Positions 48,700-58,823 are shown, numbered from the stretch's first letter. The stretch: DNA of 59,993 nt from Photorhabdus bodei (GCF_003287735.1 NZ_NSCM01000026.1:1-59993), one strand, 5' to 3'. Notes: generated from the letters alone by a model not told the origin. Program-made: numbers and translations.

Positions 48700-48822
48700 A
48701 GCAGGCCAAATTTAGAACAGAACTTCATCCACGTTTTGTTTCTAATAAAGAAGTACGGGGCATGGATGCCCGCAAATCCCACAAAATAACACATAATAAT
48801 ATAATAAAACGGAGATGTTACT

Positions 48823-49497
48823 GTGCAGTATCAACGTCTATTGACAATAATTTTTCTATATATTACCAGCATAAATTTCGCTATCGCAGGTGTCGTCATT
48901 GGTGGAACTCGTGTTATTTACATGAGTGACAAAAAAGAAGCGTCTATTTCTATAAATAACCCGGAAAAAGATGCCCCTTACCTAATTCAATCTTGGATCC
49001 AAGATGAAAATGACAATACGAGAACCCCTTTTATCGTTACCCCTCCCATCTTTAAACTCACAGCAGGTCATGAAAATATCCTGCGTATTGTAAAAACAGA
49101 AAGTAACCTGCCTCAAGATCGAGAATCACTTTTTTGGTTAAATGTAAAGTCTATTCCTACCTCGGTGAAATCAGACCAGAATCAATTGCAAATAACAGTT
49201 AAGTCAAAGTTTAAATTGTTCTACCGCCCTGCAAATTTAGCAGAAAAGTCAAGTACCGCATACAAAAAGCTCAAATTCCGTACGGAAAATAATTCATTGA
49301 TCGCAGAGAACCCCACCCCTTACTTCATTTCATTCTCTTACCTTAAAGTAGATCAACATGAAATAAAACCTGCGGGCATGATTAAACCCTTTAGCCAACT
49401 AAGCTGGCCTCTGCCGGCAAAGAACATAAAACAGGTAAATTGGAAAGCAATTAATGATTTTGGTGGTGCTACTGCCGAGGAAAAAACAACCATTTAA
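48823..49497 (+). CDS. fimbrial periplasmic chaperone
   Basis: 224-aa PapD/FimC-like chaperone with a GTG start after GGAGATGTTACT. Signal peptide (LTIIFLYITSINFAIA), then GVVIGGTRVIYMSDKKEASI (the conserved Arg of the subunit-anchoring site), PYLIQSWIQDE, FIVTPPIFKL and LFWLNVKSIP, the standard blocks. It folds pilins by donor-strand complementation in the periplasm. It overlaps or directly precedes the usher gene. Confidence 0.94.
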   Translation: MQYQRLLTIIFLYITSINFAIAGVVIGGTRVIYMSDKKEASISINNPEKDAPYLIQSWIQDENDNTRTPFIVTPPIFKLTAGHENILRIVKTESNLPQDRESLFWLNVKSIPTSVKSDQNQLQITVKSKFKLFYRPANLAEKSSTAYKKLKFRTENNSLIAENPTPYFISFSYLKVDQHEIKPAGMIKPFSQLSWPLPAKNIKQVNWKAINDFGGATAEEKTTI

Positions 49498-49534
49498 TAA
49501 AACTATTACATTACTCTACGCCAGAAAATTAATT

Positions 49535-52075
49535 ATGGGAAAGTGCTCACAGCATAAGATTAATAAGCAACCATACAATATTGAACATTCATGGCTCTTA
49601 TTAGTGCCATTTATAGCTGTTGGCGTACTTTTTTACCCGGCTAAAACTTATTCTGAAGATTATTTCAACATTCATGCACTGGAAATCGGTACTGATTTTG
49701 GTTCATCTGAAGACATTGATCTCTCTATTTTCACGCAAGATAACTATCCGCCCGGTATTTACTGGGTAGATATTTACCTTAATAGAGATAAAATAGATAC
49801 CAGGAACGTAACCTTTGTCACGATAAATAATAAATTGCTGCCTAAGCTGACAATTCAGCAATTACAGGATATGGGAGTAAAAGTTGATAGCTTTCCAGAG
49901 CTGATCAGTTTACCACCAGAAACAGAGTTGTCTGATTTAAGTCAATATATTCCATCAGCAAGCACCATCTTCAATTTTAGTCAGCAAAGGCTGGATATCA
50001 GTATTCCACAAGCAATATTACACAATCAGGCAAGAGGTTATGTTTCGCCTGAATTATGGCAGCAAGGATTAACTTCATTACTGATTAACTATAATTATAG
50101 TGGTTCAAATACCTGGCAAGATAATCCATCCGGCTCTACGCAGACCCATTATCTGAATCTTCGAACAGGCGCTAATTGGCAAGCATGGCGCCTACGCCAT
50201 TATTCTACCTATACCAGTCGTGATAAGAGTTGGAAAAGTATTAACACCTATTTACAACGGGATATTCACGCACTAAAAGGACAATTAACGCTAGGTGACA
50301 GCTTTACCCCCTCCTATATTTTTGAGGGTGTTCAATTCCGTGGCTTACAATTAGCTTCTGATGACAATATGTTACCAGACAGCTTACAAGGTTTCGCTCC
50401 TAGTGTCCGAGGAATTGCTCAAAGTAATGCTCAAGTTACAATCAAGCAAAACGGCTATATCATTTATCAAACTTATGTTTCACCAGGCCCATTTGTCATT
50501 AATGACCTTTTCCCAACGACAACAAGTGGAGATTTGGACGTTATTATCAAGGAAGCAGATGGTCAGGAATATCGATCTACTCAGTCTTTTTCGACTATAC
50601 CGATTATGTTACGGGAAGGAGGCTTGCAATATTCGATAACACTGGGCCAATATCAATCATCAAATAATCATGGGCAAGAACCTAATTTTACCCAAGGCGC
50701 ATTAGTCTATGGTTTTTCTAATAATATCACTACCTATGGTGGTACGATTTTTTCAAAAGATTATCAATCCGTTGCTTTAGGATCAGGTTATAACTTTGGT
50801 ATATTAGGCTCTCTCTCTTTTGACATCACTCACGCTAACACCGATTTACCATCTAATATAAGTACCAAAGGGCAATCCTACCGTTTTCAATATGCAAAAG
50901 ACCTTTCATTAACAGGAACTAATTTTACTCTGGCAGGTTATCGTTATTCGACACGTGGTTTTTATGATTTTAAAGAAGCCAATGACATAGATGATGCTAA
51001 TAAAAGTGACTGGCGTTACCGCACCAATAAAAGAAGTAAATTACAACTGCATATTAATCAATCTCTGGGAAATTTTGGCAGTTTATATCTGTCCGCCTTT
51101 CAACAAAATTACTGGCAACAACCTGGCTATGAACGTAATATCAACGCAGGTTATAGCACCAATTATAATAATGTTAATTACAGCTTGAATTATACCTATA
51201 GCCAACTTCCAGATACGGATAAAAATGAACAGATCTTTTCATTCAGCATACAGATTCCATTAGATCGCTGGCTAAAGAATAGCTGGACTAGTTATAATTT
51301 TAATACCAATAAAAACAAAGACATTTCCCATCAAGTGGGTTTAAGTGGCACAGCGCTGGAAGACGATAATTTAATCTATAGTTTACAGCAGAGTTACACG
51401 AATCACGGTACTGGCGCTGGCGGTCATATTCATGCGGAATATAAAGGCGCTTATGGTCAACTTAATACTGGTTATAGCTATGATCGTCATTCGCACCAAT
51501 TAAATTATGGTCTTCAAGGAGGCATTGTTGCTCACCCATACGGTATTACGCTTTCACAACATTTGGGAGATACATTGGCATTAGTCCGGGCTGATGGCGC
51601 TCAAGGAATAAAGATCCAAAATAATGTTGGTATTGCCACCGATTGGAATGGTTATGCGATTATTCCTTATGTCAGCAGTTACCGGAAAAATCGGATTGCA
51701 CTGGATACGCATTCATTAGCAGATAATGTCGATATTGACGTTAATGCCCAAACCGTTATTCCTACTCGTGGAGCATTAGTCCTGGCCGATTTTAAAACCC
51801 GGATAGGTCACAGAGTTCTCATCAATCTCTATTATCATGAAAATCCTATTCCTTTTGGTGCAGTTGTCACGTTAGAAAAACGCCATGATATCGACGAAGT
51901 AAATAGCGCTATTGTTAGTCATGAAGGGCAAGTTTACCTCACGGGTCTACCCGATAGTGGACAATTATTCGTTAAATGGGGTTATAAAGATATTCAGGAA
52001 TGTGTCGTTAATTACAAATTACCGGAAAAAAGTCCTTTATCCGGTGTTTATATAATAGCAGCTCACTGTAAATAA
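49535..52075 (+). CDS. fimbrial outer membrane usher
   Basis: 846 aa from the ATG at 49535; an in-frame start at 49454 would overlap the chaperone gene by 44 bp and add 27 residues. It is a 24-strand FimD/PapC pore with N-terminal domain (YFNIHALEIGTDFGSSEDID), PGIYWVDIYLN, a plug region, QGFAPSVRGIAQSNAQVTIK, GDLDVIIKEADGQEYRSTQS and a C-terminal Cys pair (QECVVNYKL, AAHCK). Complete length. It forms the secretion and assembly channel for the pilins encoded around it. Confidence 0.95.
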   Translation: MGKCSQHKINKQPYNIEHSWLLLVPFIAVGVLFYPAKTYSEDYFNIHALEIGTDFGSSEDIDLSIFTQDNYPPGIYWVDIYLNRDKIDTRNVTFVTINNKLLPKLTIQQLQDMGVKVDSFPELISLPPETELSDLSQYIPSASTIFNFSQQRLDISIPQAILHNQARGYVSPELWQQGLTSLLINYNYSGSNTWQDNPSGSTQTHYLNLRTGANWQAWRLRHYSTYTSRDKSWKSINTYLQRDIHALKGQLTLGDSFTPSYIFEGVQFRGLQLASDDNMLPDSLQGFAPSVRGIAQSNAQVTIKQNGYIIYQTYVSPGPFVINDLFPTTTSGDLDVIIKEADGQEYRSTQSFSTIPIMLREGGLQYSITLGQYQSSNNHGQEPNFTQGALVYGFSNNITTYGGTIFSKDYQSVALGSGYNFGILGSLSFDITHANTDLPSNISTKGQSYRFQYAKDLSLTGTNFTLAGYRYSTRGFYDFKEANDIDDANKSDWRYRTNKRSKLQLHINQSLGNFGSLYLSAFQQNYWQQPGYERNINAGYSTNYNNVNYSLNYTYSQLPDTDKNEQIFSFSIQIPLDRWLKNSWTSYNFNTNKNKDISHQVGLSGTALEDDNLIYSLQQSYTNHGTGAGGHIHAEYKGAYGQLNTGYSYDRHSHQLNYGLQGGIVAHPYGITLSQHLGDTLALVRADGAQGIKIQNNVGIATDWNGYAIIPYVSSYRKNRIALDTHSLADNVDIDVNAQTVIPTRGALVLADFKTRIGHRVLINLYYHENPIPFGAVVTLEKRHDIDEVNSAIVSHEGQVYLTGLPDSGQLFVKWGYKDIQECVVNYKLPEKSPLSGVYIIAAHCK

Positions 52076-52094
52076 CCACCCACAGGAAAACGCT

Positions 52095-53087
52095 ATGTTT
52101 AATATTTACAATAAACTTAAATATTTTCTCATTATCACCAACTTATTAATTGGTTTGATAGTCAGTTCTTATAGTTTTTCCGCTAACTGCCAGTTTGAGA
52201 AAGGATTTAAATCAGAAATCACTCATCTCTCTTTTGGAACCTTATATGTTCCAAGGGATCAACCTATTGGCACAACAATTTATGAATATCGGGCAGATGA
52301 ATTAGACAATAAAAACAATATTTTCTATTGCGATACAAATGTTAATACGTCATGGGGATACACATCCTACAAAAGTGCAGAATACAACAAGGATGCTATT
52401 TACGAGTCCGGTGTTCCCGGTGTAGGTATAAGAATAAATACTTGGGGTCCCGGCTATGGTATCGACTGGTTACCCCGTATCGCTAATAATCCTGTAAGCT
52501 GTGACAGTTCTGGTCGTTGGTATTGTGGTAAAACATGGGGTTATTTGACAATTCAGCTAATAAAAATAGCACCAACAACAGGTTCTGGTTTTGTCAAAAA
52601 TGAGCAGTTAATTCAAGCACGGGTAAATAACCACATCGTGCATACTTACCGTTTGGGAAATACCAGAATTATTACTAAAAGTTGCTCACTGAAAGATACC
52701 AATATTACTGTTCCTATGGGAGATATCAAAAAAAGTGATTTTTCTGGTATTAATAGCACCGCAGGAGGGAAAGATTTTGAGATTATTTTAGACTGTGATG
52801 ATGATGTCCAGATTCAATTAATGCTCGACGGAAAGAAAGCAAAAAATAACTTATATCACGTATGGGCGCTTGATCAAAATGATAATCATACAACTGCTTC
52901 CGGTGTAGGTATGCAAATTCTTTATAACAACCAACCTGCCATTATCCATTCACAAATCAATATTGGTAATAGCTATTCAGGTGGGAAGTTATCCATCCCT
53001 TTACACGCCCGCTATTTTCAGACCGATCGTAATATTACCCCTGGGCGAGCAAATGTAACCGCAACAATGACATTAACTTATCAGTAA
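52095..53087 (+). CDS. fimbrial tip adhesin/minor pilin
   Basis: 330-aa two-domain protein. Signal-like N-terminus (IITNLLIGLIVSSYSFSANC), an adhesin-like domain to about residue 195 (DQPIGTTIYEYRADELDN, PVSCDSSGRWYCGKTWGY), then a pilin domain (KSCSLKDTNITVPMGDIKKS through TATMTLTYQ). This is the architecture of FimH/MrfH-like tip adhesins. The receptor cannot be inferred. Last gene of the operon, 19 bp after the usher. Confidence 0.88.
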   Translation: MFNIYNKLKYFLIITNLLIGLIVSSYSFSANCQFEKGFKSEITHLSFGTLYVPRDQPIGTTIYEYRADELDNKNNIFYCDTNVNTSWGYTSYKSAEYNKDAIYESGVPGVGIRINTWGPGYGIDWLPRIANNPVSCDSSGRWYCGKTWGYLTIQLIKIAPTTGSGFVKNEQLIQARVNNHIVHTYRLGNTRIITKSCSLKDTNITVPMGDIKKSDFSGINSTAGGKDFEIILDCDDDVQIQLMLDGKKAKNNLYHVWALDQNDNHTTASGVGMQILYNNQPAIIHSQINIGNSYSGGKLSIPLHARYFQTDRNITPGRANVTATMTLTYQ

Positions 53088-53132
53088 TAAATTTATTTGC
53101 ATCAGTTATAGAAAGTTTATTTCTTAGCTGAT

Positions 53133-53633
53133 GTGCTGTTATTTTATTATTTTTATCTGAAAAAGTTCGGCCAAGTACTCACACTCTATGAAATCGGTGT
53201 GCATGATAAAGTCCGCGCATTGATGCAGAAACCAGGTGCATTTAAGAGAGCAGAAGGCAGCATTCAATCTCGTTTTATTTCACAAATTCAAAGAGGTGAA
53301 AGAGTTGATTTTGAAAATAATTATGATTTCGTTGAGGAATAAAAAGTACCATTCCTTGACCCATTGTGGACTATTGGAGGAGCAACTAGTCGTGGAAAAT
53401 TGACAAATGTCAAGGCAGAAAATGTGGATGATAAATATAGAGTGTCTGGTGTAATAAACTATGAACTGTATGATAAATTTACCGATCCATACGACATGAA
53501 AGATTTAACTGGTAAAGAGTGGAATCCTAATGGAACTCCATATGTTATCACTGGAGAATGGTCAGAATCAGTTAATTTCGATGTAAACAAAGATATTTAT
53601 GAAAACAAAATTAAGCCCATGCTTGGTCAATAA
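53133..53633 (+). pseudogene. gene remnant broken by one nonsense codon
   Basis: One continuous reading frame interrupted by a single TAA (53340-53342). The upstream part includes LTLYEIGVHDKVRALMQKPG and GSIQSRFISQIQRGERVDFE; it continues in the same frame KVPFLDPLWTIGGATSRGKL to YENKIKPMLGQ before the stop at 53631-53633. The DPLWTIGGAT segment and the acidic tail look like the C-terminal end of a larger secreted or toxin-like protein, but I do not recognise the family. The N-terminal part is missing. Confidence 0.6.
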
Positions 53634-53699
53634 AAACAATCGATAAAATAGCCATTAGTCGCGCATTTAATGCGCGACCATATGAAATATATTTGTCAA

Positions 53700-53882
53700 C
53701 TAGAAAATATTTTGATAAAGAATTGTTGGTGCAAAGAGGCTGAATATGAAAATAACAGCCATTAATAACGATACCCATATGGTCTTTTTTACATTTCTTT
53801 CTAATATGAAAAAATAGTTAACTAATATAGTTAAGAAGAAAAACGTTATAATTGACATAAAAAGCATGGCGATGAATGGCAT
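53700..53882 (-). CDS. small two-helix membrane protein (possible)
   Basis: 60 aa from the ATG at 53882 (AAGGTG six bases upstream). Two hydrophobic helices: FIAMLFMSIITFFFLTILVN and VSLLMAVIFIFSLFAPTILY, separated by a basic loop (ERNVKKT). No family recognised. It lies between toxin-like debris and the ERIC-split gene, where an immunity role is conceivable but unproven. Confidence 0.4.
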   Translation of the reverse strand: MPFIAMLFMSIITFFFLTILVNYFFILERNVKKTIWVSLLMAVIFIFSLFAPTILYQNIF

Positions 53883-53891
53883 TTTGCACAC

Positions 53892-54194
53892 CTTGTTTAA
53901 AAAAAATCCATAATGTCATCATAAATGAGAATGAAATGAATCATTAGTGGTAAAAACAGCGCTTTTTAACACAATTAACAATTATTTTCAATAAATTTTA
54001 TTGACGTGTTATTTAGGCTCAGGTAAGTCAAATACGTCACAAATAAATTTGTGACCGGGTGTGGAAACCCAATTAGCTGGATGACGCAATTACATAAAAT
54101 TTGTAACCCGCTCGCATATTAGACAATTAGAAAGATAGTGACAATGTAATATTGATATAATAAGCCACTATCAAAACAGCAACAGTATTAAAGA
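53892..54194. other. hairpin-rich spacer before the ERIC-split gene
   Basis: A set of hairpins lies here: GTCACAAA/TTTGTGAC (54036-54055), then GGGT/ACCC (54057-54070) and an imperfect TTAC/GTAA stem. They could form a structured leader or small RNA. No gene seen. Confidence 0.4.
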
Positions 54195-54853
54195 ATGACC
54201 AGGTATCATAATCTCAAGAATAAAACCATTGGTGGAATCGGTAAAATTAGCAGTTATGACATTGAATTCACTTTTAATAGTAAAAAACCGCAAACCTTTC
54301 GGTTGGTATTCTTTCCATTAACTGACGATATTGTCGGAGCCGAAAGAATTGCTGAAATATACGATGTTAATCCAAACATTTTATTCGCTGTGTCTATACC
54401 CTATGGATTTCAAGATGCATCGCGACGGCAAGGGAACGAATCCCCGGGAGCATAGCGAACTATGTGACCGGGGTGAGTGAGTGCAGCCAACAAAGAGGCA
54501 ACTTGAAAGATAACGGGTATATCATCTTCTTCGATCAATCTTATGAATCAATCCCTATAGACGAATTAAACGGCAGGACTCCATTTGATAAAATAGATAA
54601 AACTGTTCATTACAATAGAAATGAAAATAATTACTTTTTTAATGTCTTAATATCATACATTCTGGATTATATTGAAGAATCTAAAGTTCATTACCTGTAC
54701 TTTAGTGGTTACAATGATTCTCATAAAAGAACCTATGAAAGACTTTTACAAAAGGTACAGTCAAGATTAATATTAGAGTATGAAGATTTAGGAGGAGGCG
54801 ATTATGTTGTTAAAACGTGCTACAGCAACCAAGAAGAAGGCAACTCAAGCTGA
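54195..54853 (+). pseudogene. unrecognised gene split by an ERIC insertion
   Basis: The 5' part (MTRYHNLKNKTIGGIGKISS to NPNILFAVS) runs into the ERIC repeat at 54395 and stops inside it. Reading resumes after the repeat at IIFFDQSYESIPIDELNGRT and ends EEGNSS at 54853. Removing 127 bp while keeping one TA rejoins the two parts in frame as a 177-aa protein. The product has no signal peptide or membrane segment and I do not recognise the family. An in-phase small basic gene overlaps its 3' end. Confidence 0.8.
54395..54521 (+). repeat. ERIC (IRU) element inserted in a gene
   Basis: 127 bp, TATACCCTATGG to AACGGGTATA, forward orientation. It sits inside a reading frame, with TA at both ends consistent with duplication of a TA target. 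Confidence 0.95.
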
Positions 54854-54941
54854 CTACGCTCGTAACCGCAAAAATAAAACCGCTATGGTTAATGCTTTCG
54901 TCGAGGCTAACAAAGCCAAACATACGGAAAGTACCTGCTAA
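54804..54941 (+). CDS. small basic protein (45 aa)
   Basis: An ATG at 54804 is preceded by a very strong ribosome site (TAGGAGGAGGC). The product begins MLLKRATATKKKATQADYAR and ends AKHTESTC: very rich in Lys and Ala, with no hydrophobic segment, so a nucleic-acid-binding or partner-binding peptide is plausible. It overlaps the 3' end of the ERIC-split gene in another frame, as coupled gene pairs do. A terminator follows. No family recognised. Confidence 0.65.
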   Translation: MLLKRATATKKKATQADYARNRKNKTAMVNAFVEANKAKHTESTC

Positions 54942-54970
54942 CCAGTTCATTCGTTTTAGTCTAAGCAAAA

Positions 54971-54993
54971 AGCCACCTTTAGAATAGGTGGCT
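54971..54993. terminator. bidirectional terminator between small gene and hrpA
   Basis: AGCCACCT (54971-54978) pairs with AGGTGGCT (54986-54993). An A-run precedes (T-run on the minus strand) and TTTA follows. It serves convergent transcription and lies in the spacer before hrpA. Confidence 0.85.
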
Positions 54994-55064
54994 TTAACCT
55001 ATAAAAAACTGCATCACAAATGCAAAATTTGAGACGCAGTTTAGAATATGACCTTCCTTTTTAA

Positions 55065-58000
55065 TCAGGAAGCAATTTGCTCCATTGTTTGCAAAATTCG
55101 TTTATCGGAGACTGGATATGGCGTACCCAGTTGTTGAGCAAACAAGCTGATCCGCAGTTCTTCAATCATCCAACGAATCTCTCGCACCTCAGGTAATTGT
55201 TTCTGTTGCAGTGATAATTTCGCCAGCCATTGCTGCCACTGTTGCCGGACATTTTCGACACGCCCCATTTGTGCTCTATCTCTATGCGGATCAATCGCCA
55301 ATTTTTCAAGACGGCGCTCAATGCCCTGCAGATAACGCAGGACATCCGGCAAACGTTTCCAACCATTAACGGTGACAAATCCTTTGAAAACCAGACCAGA
55401 AAGCTGCTCTTTGATATCCGATAACGCCAAGGCTAGTGAAATATCAATTCTCCCCTTAAGGCGTTTGTTAATAGCAAAAATAGTGGTGAGTATCTGTTCT
55501 ACCTGTTTAGCTATTTCCACGACAGTATCGTTCAACTCAGCCCGAACTTTGTCCTGTAGCTGAATAAAATCCTGCTCATTCCAAGCTGGCCCACCATTCA
55601 CTACTATCAATTTATCCACACCACAGGAGATACAATCATCAATCAAATCCAGTACCTTGCCATAAGGGTTAAAATAGAGTCCCAATTTGGATTTATTCGG
55701 CAATTTCTCATGTAAATACTTAATTGGTGAAGGAATATTGAGCAACAACAGACGACGAGTACCTTCCCACATGGCAATCTGTTGCTCTAATTCAGTTTCA
55801 AACAATTTGATACCGATACTCTCTTTTTCATCCACCAGCGCGGGAAATGCTTTAACAGAGTAACCACCACGTTTCTGTTCATACCGTCCCGGCAATTCAC
55901 CAAAACTCCAAATATGCAGCCCACTCTGTTCAATCCCATCATCAGCAACAGCGGAAAGTGTCTCCTGAACTTTCTCTTTCAAGCGTAATTTCAGCGCAGA
56001 TAAATCTTTACTTTCAGCGATAGTCCGGTTCTTCTCTCCTACCACTCGAAATGTCATTTTGAGGTGATCGGGTACTTGCTCTAATTGCCAATCATCACGT
56101 GACACCGTAACACCAGTCATCCGCCGTAACTCTTTCTCAAAGCTATCTAACAAGGTCGATTGTGGTTGAGGTACCCGCTCCATAAATGCCTGAGCATAGT
56201 TTGGTGCAGGGACAAAATTACGACGAACCGGTTTCGGCAATGATTTAATCAGCGCAACAACCAGATCATAACGAATACCGGGGATCTGCCAATCAAACCC
56301 CTCATCCTTAACCTGATTCAACACCGGTAGCGGAATATGAACGGTCACACCATCAGCTTGCGTGCCCGGTTCAAACTGGTAACTAAGCCGTAATTTCAAT
56401 GCCCCCTGATACCAGTAATTAGGGTAATCCAGCGCACTGATTTTATCGGCATCGCCTTTGATCAACATATTTTTTTCAAAATTAAGCAAGTCCGGTTGCT
56501 CTTTACCTGTCTTCAACCACCAGCGATCAAAATGGCGAGCAGAAACCACATTCTGAGGTATCCGTTGATCATAGAAACTAAACAAGGTTTCATCATCCAC
56601 CAAAATGTCGCGACGACGGGATTTATGTTCTAGCTCCTCAATTTCCTCGCGTAATTTCAGATTCGCTCGGAAAAATGCATGTCGAGTTTGCCAATCGCCT
56701 TCCACCAGCGCATGGCGGATAAACAACTCACGGCAGAGCATTGGGTCAATTTTGCTGTAATTAACCAGACGACTAGCCACAATTGGCAAACCATATAAAG
56801 TGACTTTTTCCCTAGCCATTACCGCACCCTGAGATTTCTGCCAGTGCGGCTCGCTATGATGATACTTCACCAGATGCCCGGCTAACGGTTCAACCCATTC
56901 AGGTTCGATTCGCGCAGCAATACGCCCCCACAAGCGACTGGTTTCAACCAATTCCGCCGCCATTGACCATTTAGGCGGCTTCTTGAATAAACCAGAACCA
57001 GGAAAAATAGCAAAACGGGCATTACGCGCACCGGTATATTCCTGTTTATCTGTATCTTTTTGGCCGATATGAGATAACAGCCCAGAAAGTAACGCAGTAT
57101 GAATACCACGGTAATCTGCATCCTGACTATTTACCGACAGACCAATTTCTTTCACAACTTGTCGTAACTGGGTATATATATCCTGCCATTCTCTAACTCT
57201 CAGGTAGTTAAGATAATCTTGACGGCAAAGTTTGCGAAATTGCGAAGAGGAAAGTGCTTTTTGCTGCTCTTTCAAAAAATCCCATAATTTCAGAAATGCA
57301 ATAAAATCGGAGTCTTTATCAGCAAATCGACGGTGTTTCTCATCAGAAGCCTGCTGTTTCTCCAGTGGCCTCTCTCTTGGGTCCTGAATAGATAGCGCAG
57401 AAGTGATAACCATCACTTCACGTACACAACCATGATGACGAGCTTCCAATACCATACGCGCCAGCCGAGGATCAACCGGGAGCTGAGCAAGCTGTCGCCC
57501 TATTGATGTAAGACAGTAATTAGCCTTAGCCATTGCGCCTTGGTCAAGAGTACTCTGGTCAATAGCCCCAAGCTCTTCCAGAAGCCGAACACCATCCTGA
57601 ATATTACGTTTATCAGGCGGTTGCACAAATGGAAATGCACTGACATCCCCAAGACCAATTGCCGTCATTTGCAGAATGACCGATGCCAAGTTAGTACGCA
57701 GGATTTCTGGATCAGTAAACTCTGGCCGAGAAAGGAAATCGTCTTCTGAATACAGCCGGATACAGATCCCGTCAGATACACGTCCGCAACGCCCTTTCCG
57801 CTGATTAGCCGACGCCTGTGATATGGGTTCAATCGGCAATCTCTGTACTTTCGTGCGATAACTGTAACGGCTGATACGTGCATACCCGGTATCAATCACA
57901 TATTTAATTCCCGGTACCGTCAACGAGGTTTCTGCCACGTTAGTTGCCAGCACAATTCTCCGCCCCGTATGTGACTGGAAAATCCGGTTCTGATCACTGT

Positions 58001-58823
58001 TAGAAAGACGCGCAAATAGTGGCAGTACGTCGGTATGACGCAGATTCTGTTTATTCAGCGCATCTGCTGTATCACGAATCTCCCTCTCTCCACTCATAAA
58101 GATCAGGATATCCCCAGGCCCTTCACGGTTGAGCTCATCAACAGCATCAATAATTGCCTCAAGCTGATCCCGCTCTCCATCATTATCTTCCCCCATGACA
58201 GGACGATAACGCACTTCTACCGGATAGGTTCGACCAGAAACTTCGATAATTGGCGCATGATTAAAATGGCGAGAAAAGCGCTCAGGATCGATAGTCGCGG
58301 AGGTAATGATCACTTTCAAATCAGGACGTTTTGGCAGTAATTGGCGCAAATAACCCAGAATAAAATCAATATTCAGACTGCGTTCATGCGCCTCATCGAT
58401 AATGAGCGTGTCATACTGTTTAAGTAGCCTGTCATTTTGCAGTTCCGCCAGCAAAATACCATCGGTCATCAGTTTAACTAACGTGTTATCGCCCACACGA
58501 TCACTAAAACGGACTTTATAACCAACAGCAGAACCCACTGAGGTTTCCAATTCTTCCGCCAGACGATTGGCAACCGCACGAGCAGCCAATCGACGGGGTT
58601 GAGTATGACCGATAAGGCCTTTTATTCCCCGACCTAGTTCAAGACAAATTTTCGGGATCTGTGTTGTTTTACCCGAACCGGTTTCACCGGCAATAATGAC
58701 AACTTGATGGTCACGAATAGCTTTGTAGATATCATCTTTCTTCTGGCTGACGGGCAAGTTTTCCGGATATTTGATCGTTGGACAAGCAGCCTGACGGTTA
58801 ATGATTTTCTGAGACTCTTTCAC
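55065..58823 (-). CDS. hrpA: ATP-dependent RNA helicase HrpA (short N-terminus)
   Basis: 1252-aa DEAH-box helicase. Motif I AGETGSGKTTQIPK, motif Ia TQPRR, DEAH in IIDEAHERSLN, SAT in TSATID, and motif VI QRKGRCGRV are intact, followed by the HA2, OB and HrpA-specific C-terminal regions. E. coli HrpA acts on mRNA and on stalled ribosomes. The protein starts at a GTG with an in-frame TAA immediately before it, so it lacks about 55 residues of the E. coli N-terminus (usual length 1300). The start has AAGGA nine bases upstream. hrpA next to azoR is the usual enterobacterial order. Confidence 0.95.
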   Translation of the reverse strand: MKESQKIINRQAACPTIKYPENLPVSQKKDDIYKAIRDHQVVIIAGETGSGKTTQIPKICLELGRGIKGLIGHTQPRRLAARAVANRLAEELETSVGSAVGYKVRFSDRVGDNTLVKLMTDGILLAELQNDRLLKQYDTLIIDEAHERSLNIDFILGYLRQLLPKRPDLKVIITSATIDPERFSRHFNHAPIIEVSGRTYPVEVRYRPVMGEDNDGERDQLEAIIDAVDELNREGPGDILIFMSGEREIRDTADALNKQNLRHTDVLPLFARLSNSDQNRIFQSHTGRRIVLATNVAETSLTVPGIKYVIDTGYARISRYSYRTKVQRLPIEPISQASANQRKGRCGRVSDGICIRLYSEDDFLSRPEFTDPEILRTNLASVILQMTAIGLGDVSAFPFVQPPDKRNIQDGVRLLEELGAIDQSTLDQGAMAKANYCLTSIGRQLAQLPVDPRLARMVLEARHHGCVREVMVITSALSIQDPRERPLEKQQASDEKHRRFADKDSDFIAFLKLWDFLKEQQKALSSSQFRKLCRQDYLNYLRVREWQDIYTQLRQVVKEIGLSVNSQDADYRGIHTALLSGLLSHIGQKDTDKQEYTGARNARFAIFPGSGLFKKPPKWSMAAELVETSRLWGRIAARIEPEWVEPLAGHLVKYHHSEPHWQKSQGAVMAREKVTLYGLPIVASRLVNYSKIDPMLCRELFIRHALVEGDWQTRHAFFRANLKLREEIEELEHKSRRRDILVDDETLFSFYDQRIPQNVVSARHFDRWWLKTGKEQPDLLNFEKNMLIKGDADKISALDYPNYWYQGALKLRLSYQFEPGTQADGVTVHIPLPVLNQVKDEGFDWQIPGIRYDLVVALIKSLPKPVRRNFVPAPNYAQAFMERVPQPQSTLLDSFEKELRRMTGVTVSRDDWQLEQVPDHLKMTFRVVGEKNRTIAESKDLSALKLRLKEKVQETLSAVADDGIEQSGLHIWSFGELPGRYEQKRGGYSVKAFPALVDEKESIGIKLFETELEQQIAMWEGTRRLLLLNIPSPIKYLHEKLPNKSKLGLYFNPYGKVLDLIDDCISCGVDKLIVVNGGPAWNEQDFIQLQDKVRAELNDTVVEIAKQVEQILTTIFAINKRLKGRIDISLALALSDIKEQLSGLVFKGFVTVNGWKRLPDVLRYLQGIERRLEKLAIDPHRDRAQMGRVENVRQQWQQWLAKLSLQQKQLPEVREIRWMIEELRISLFAQQLGTPYPVSDKRILQTMEQIAS

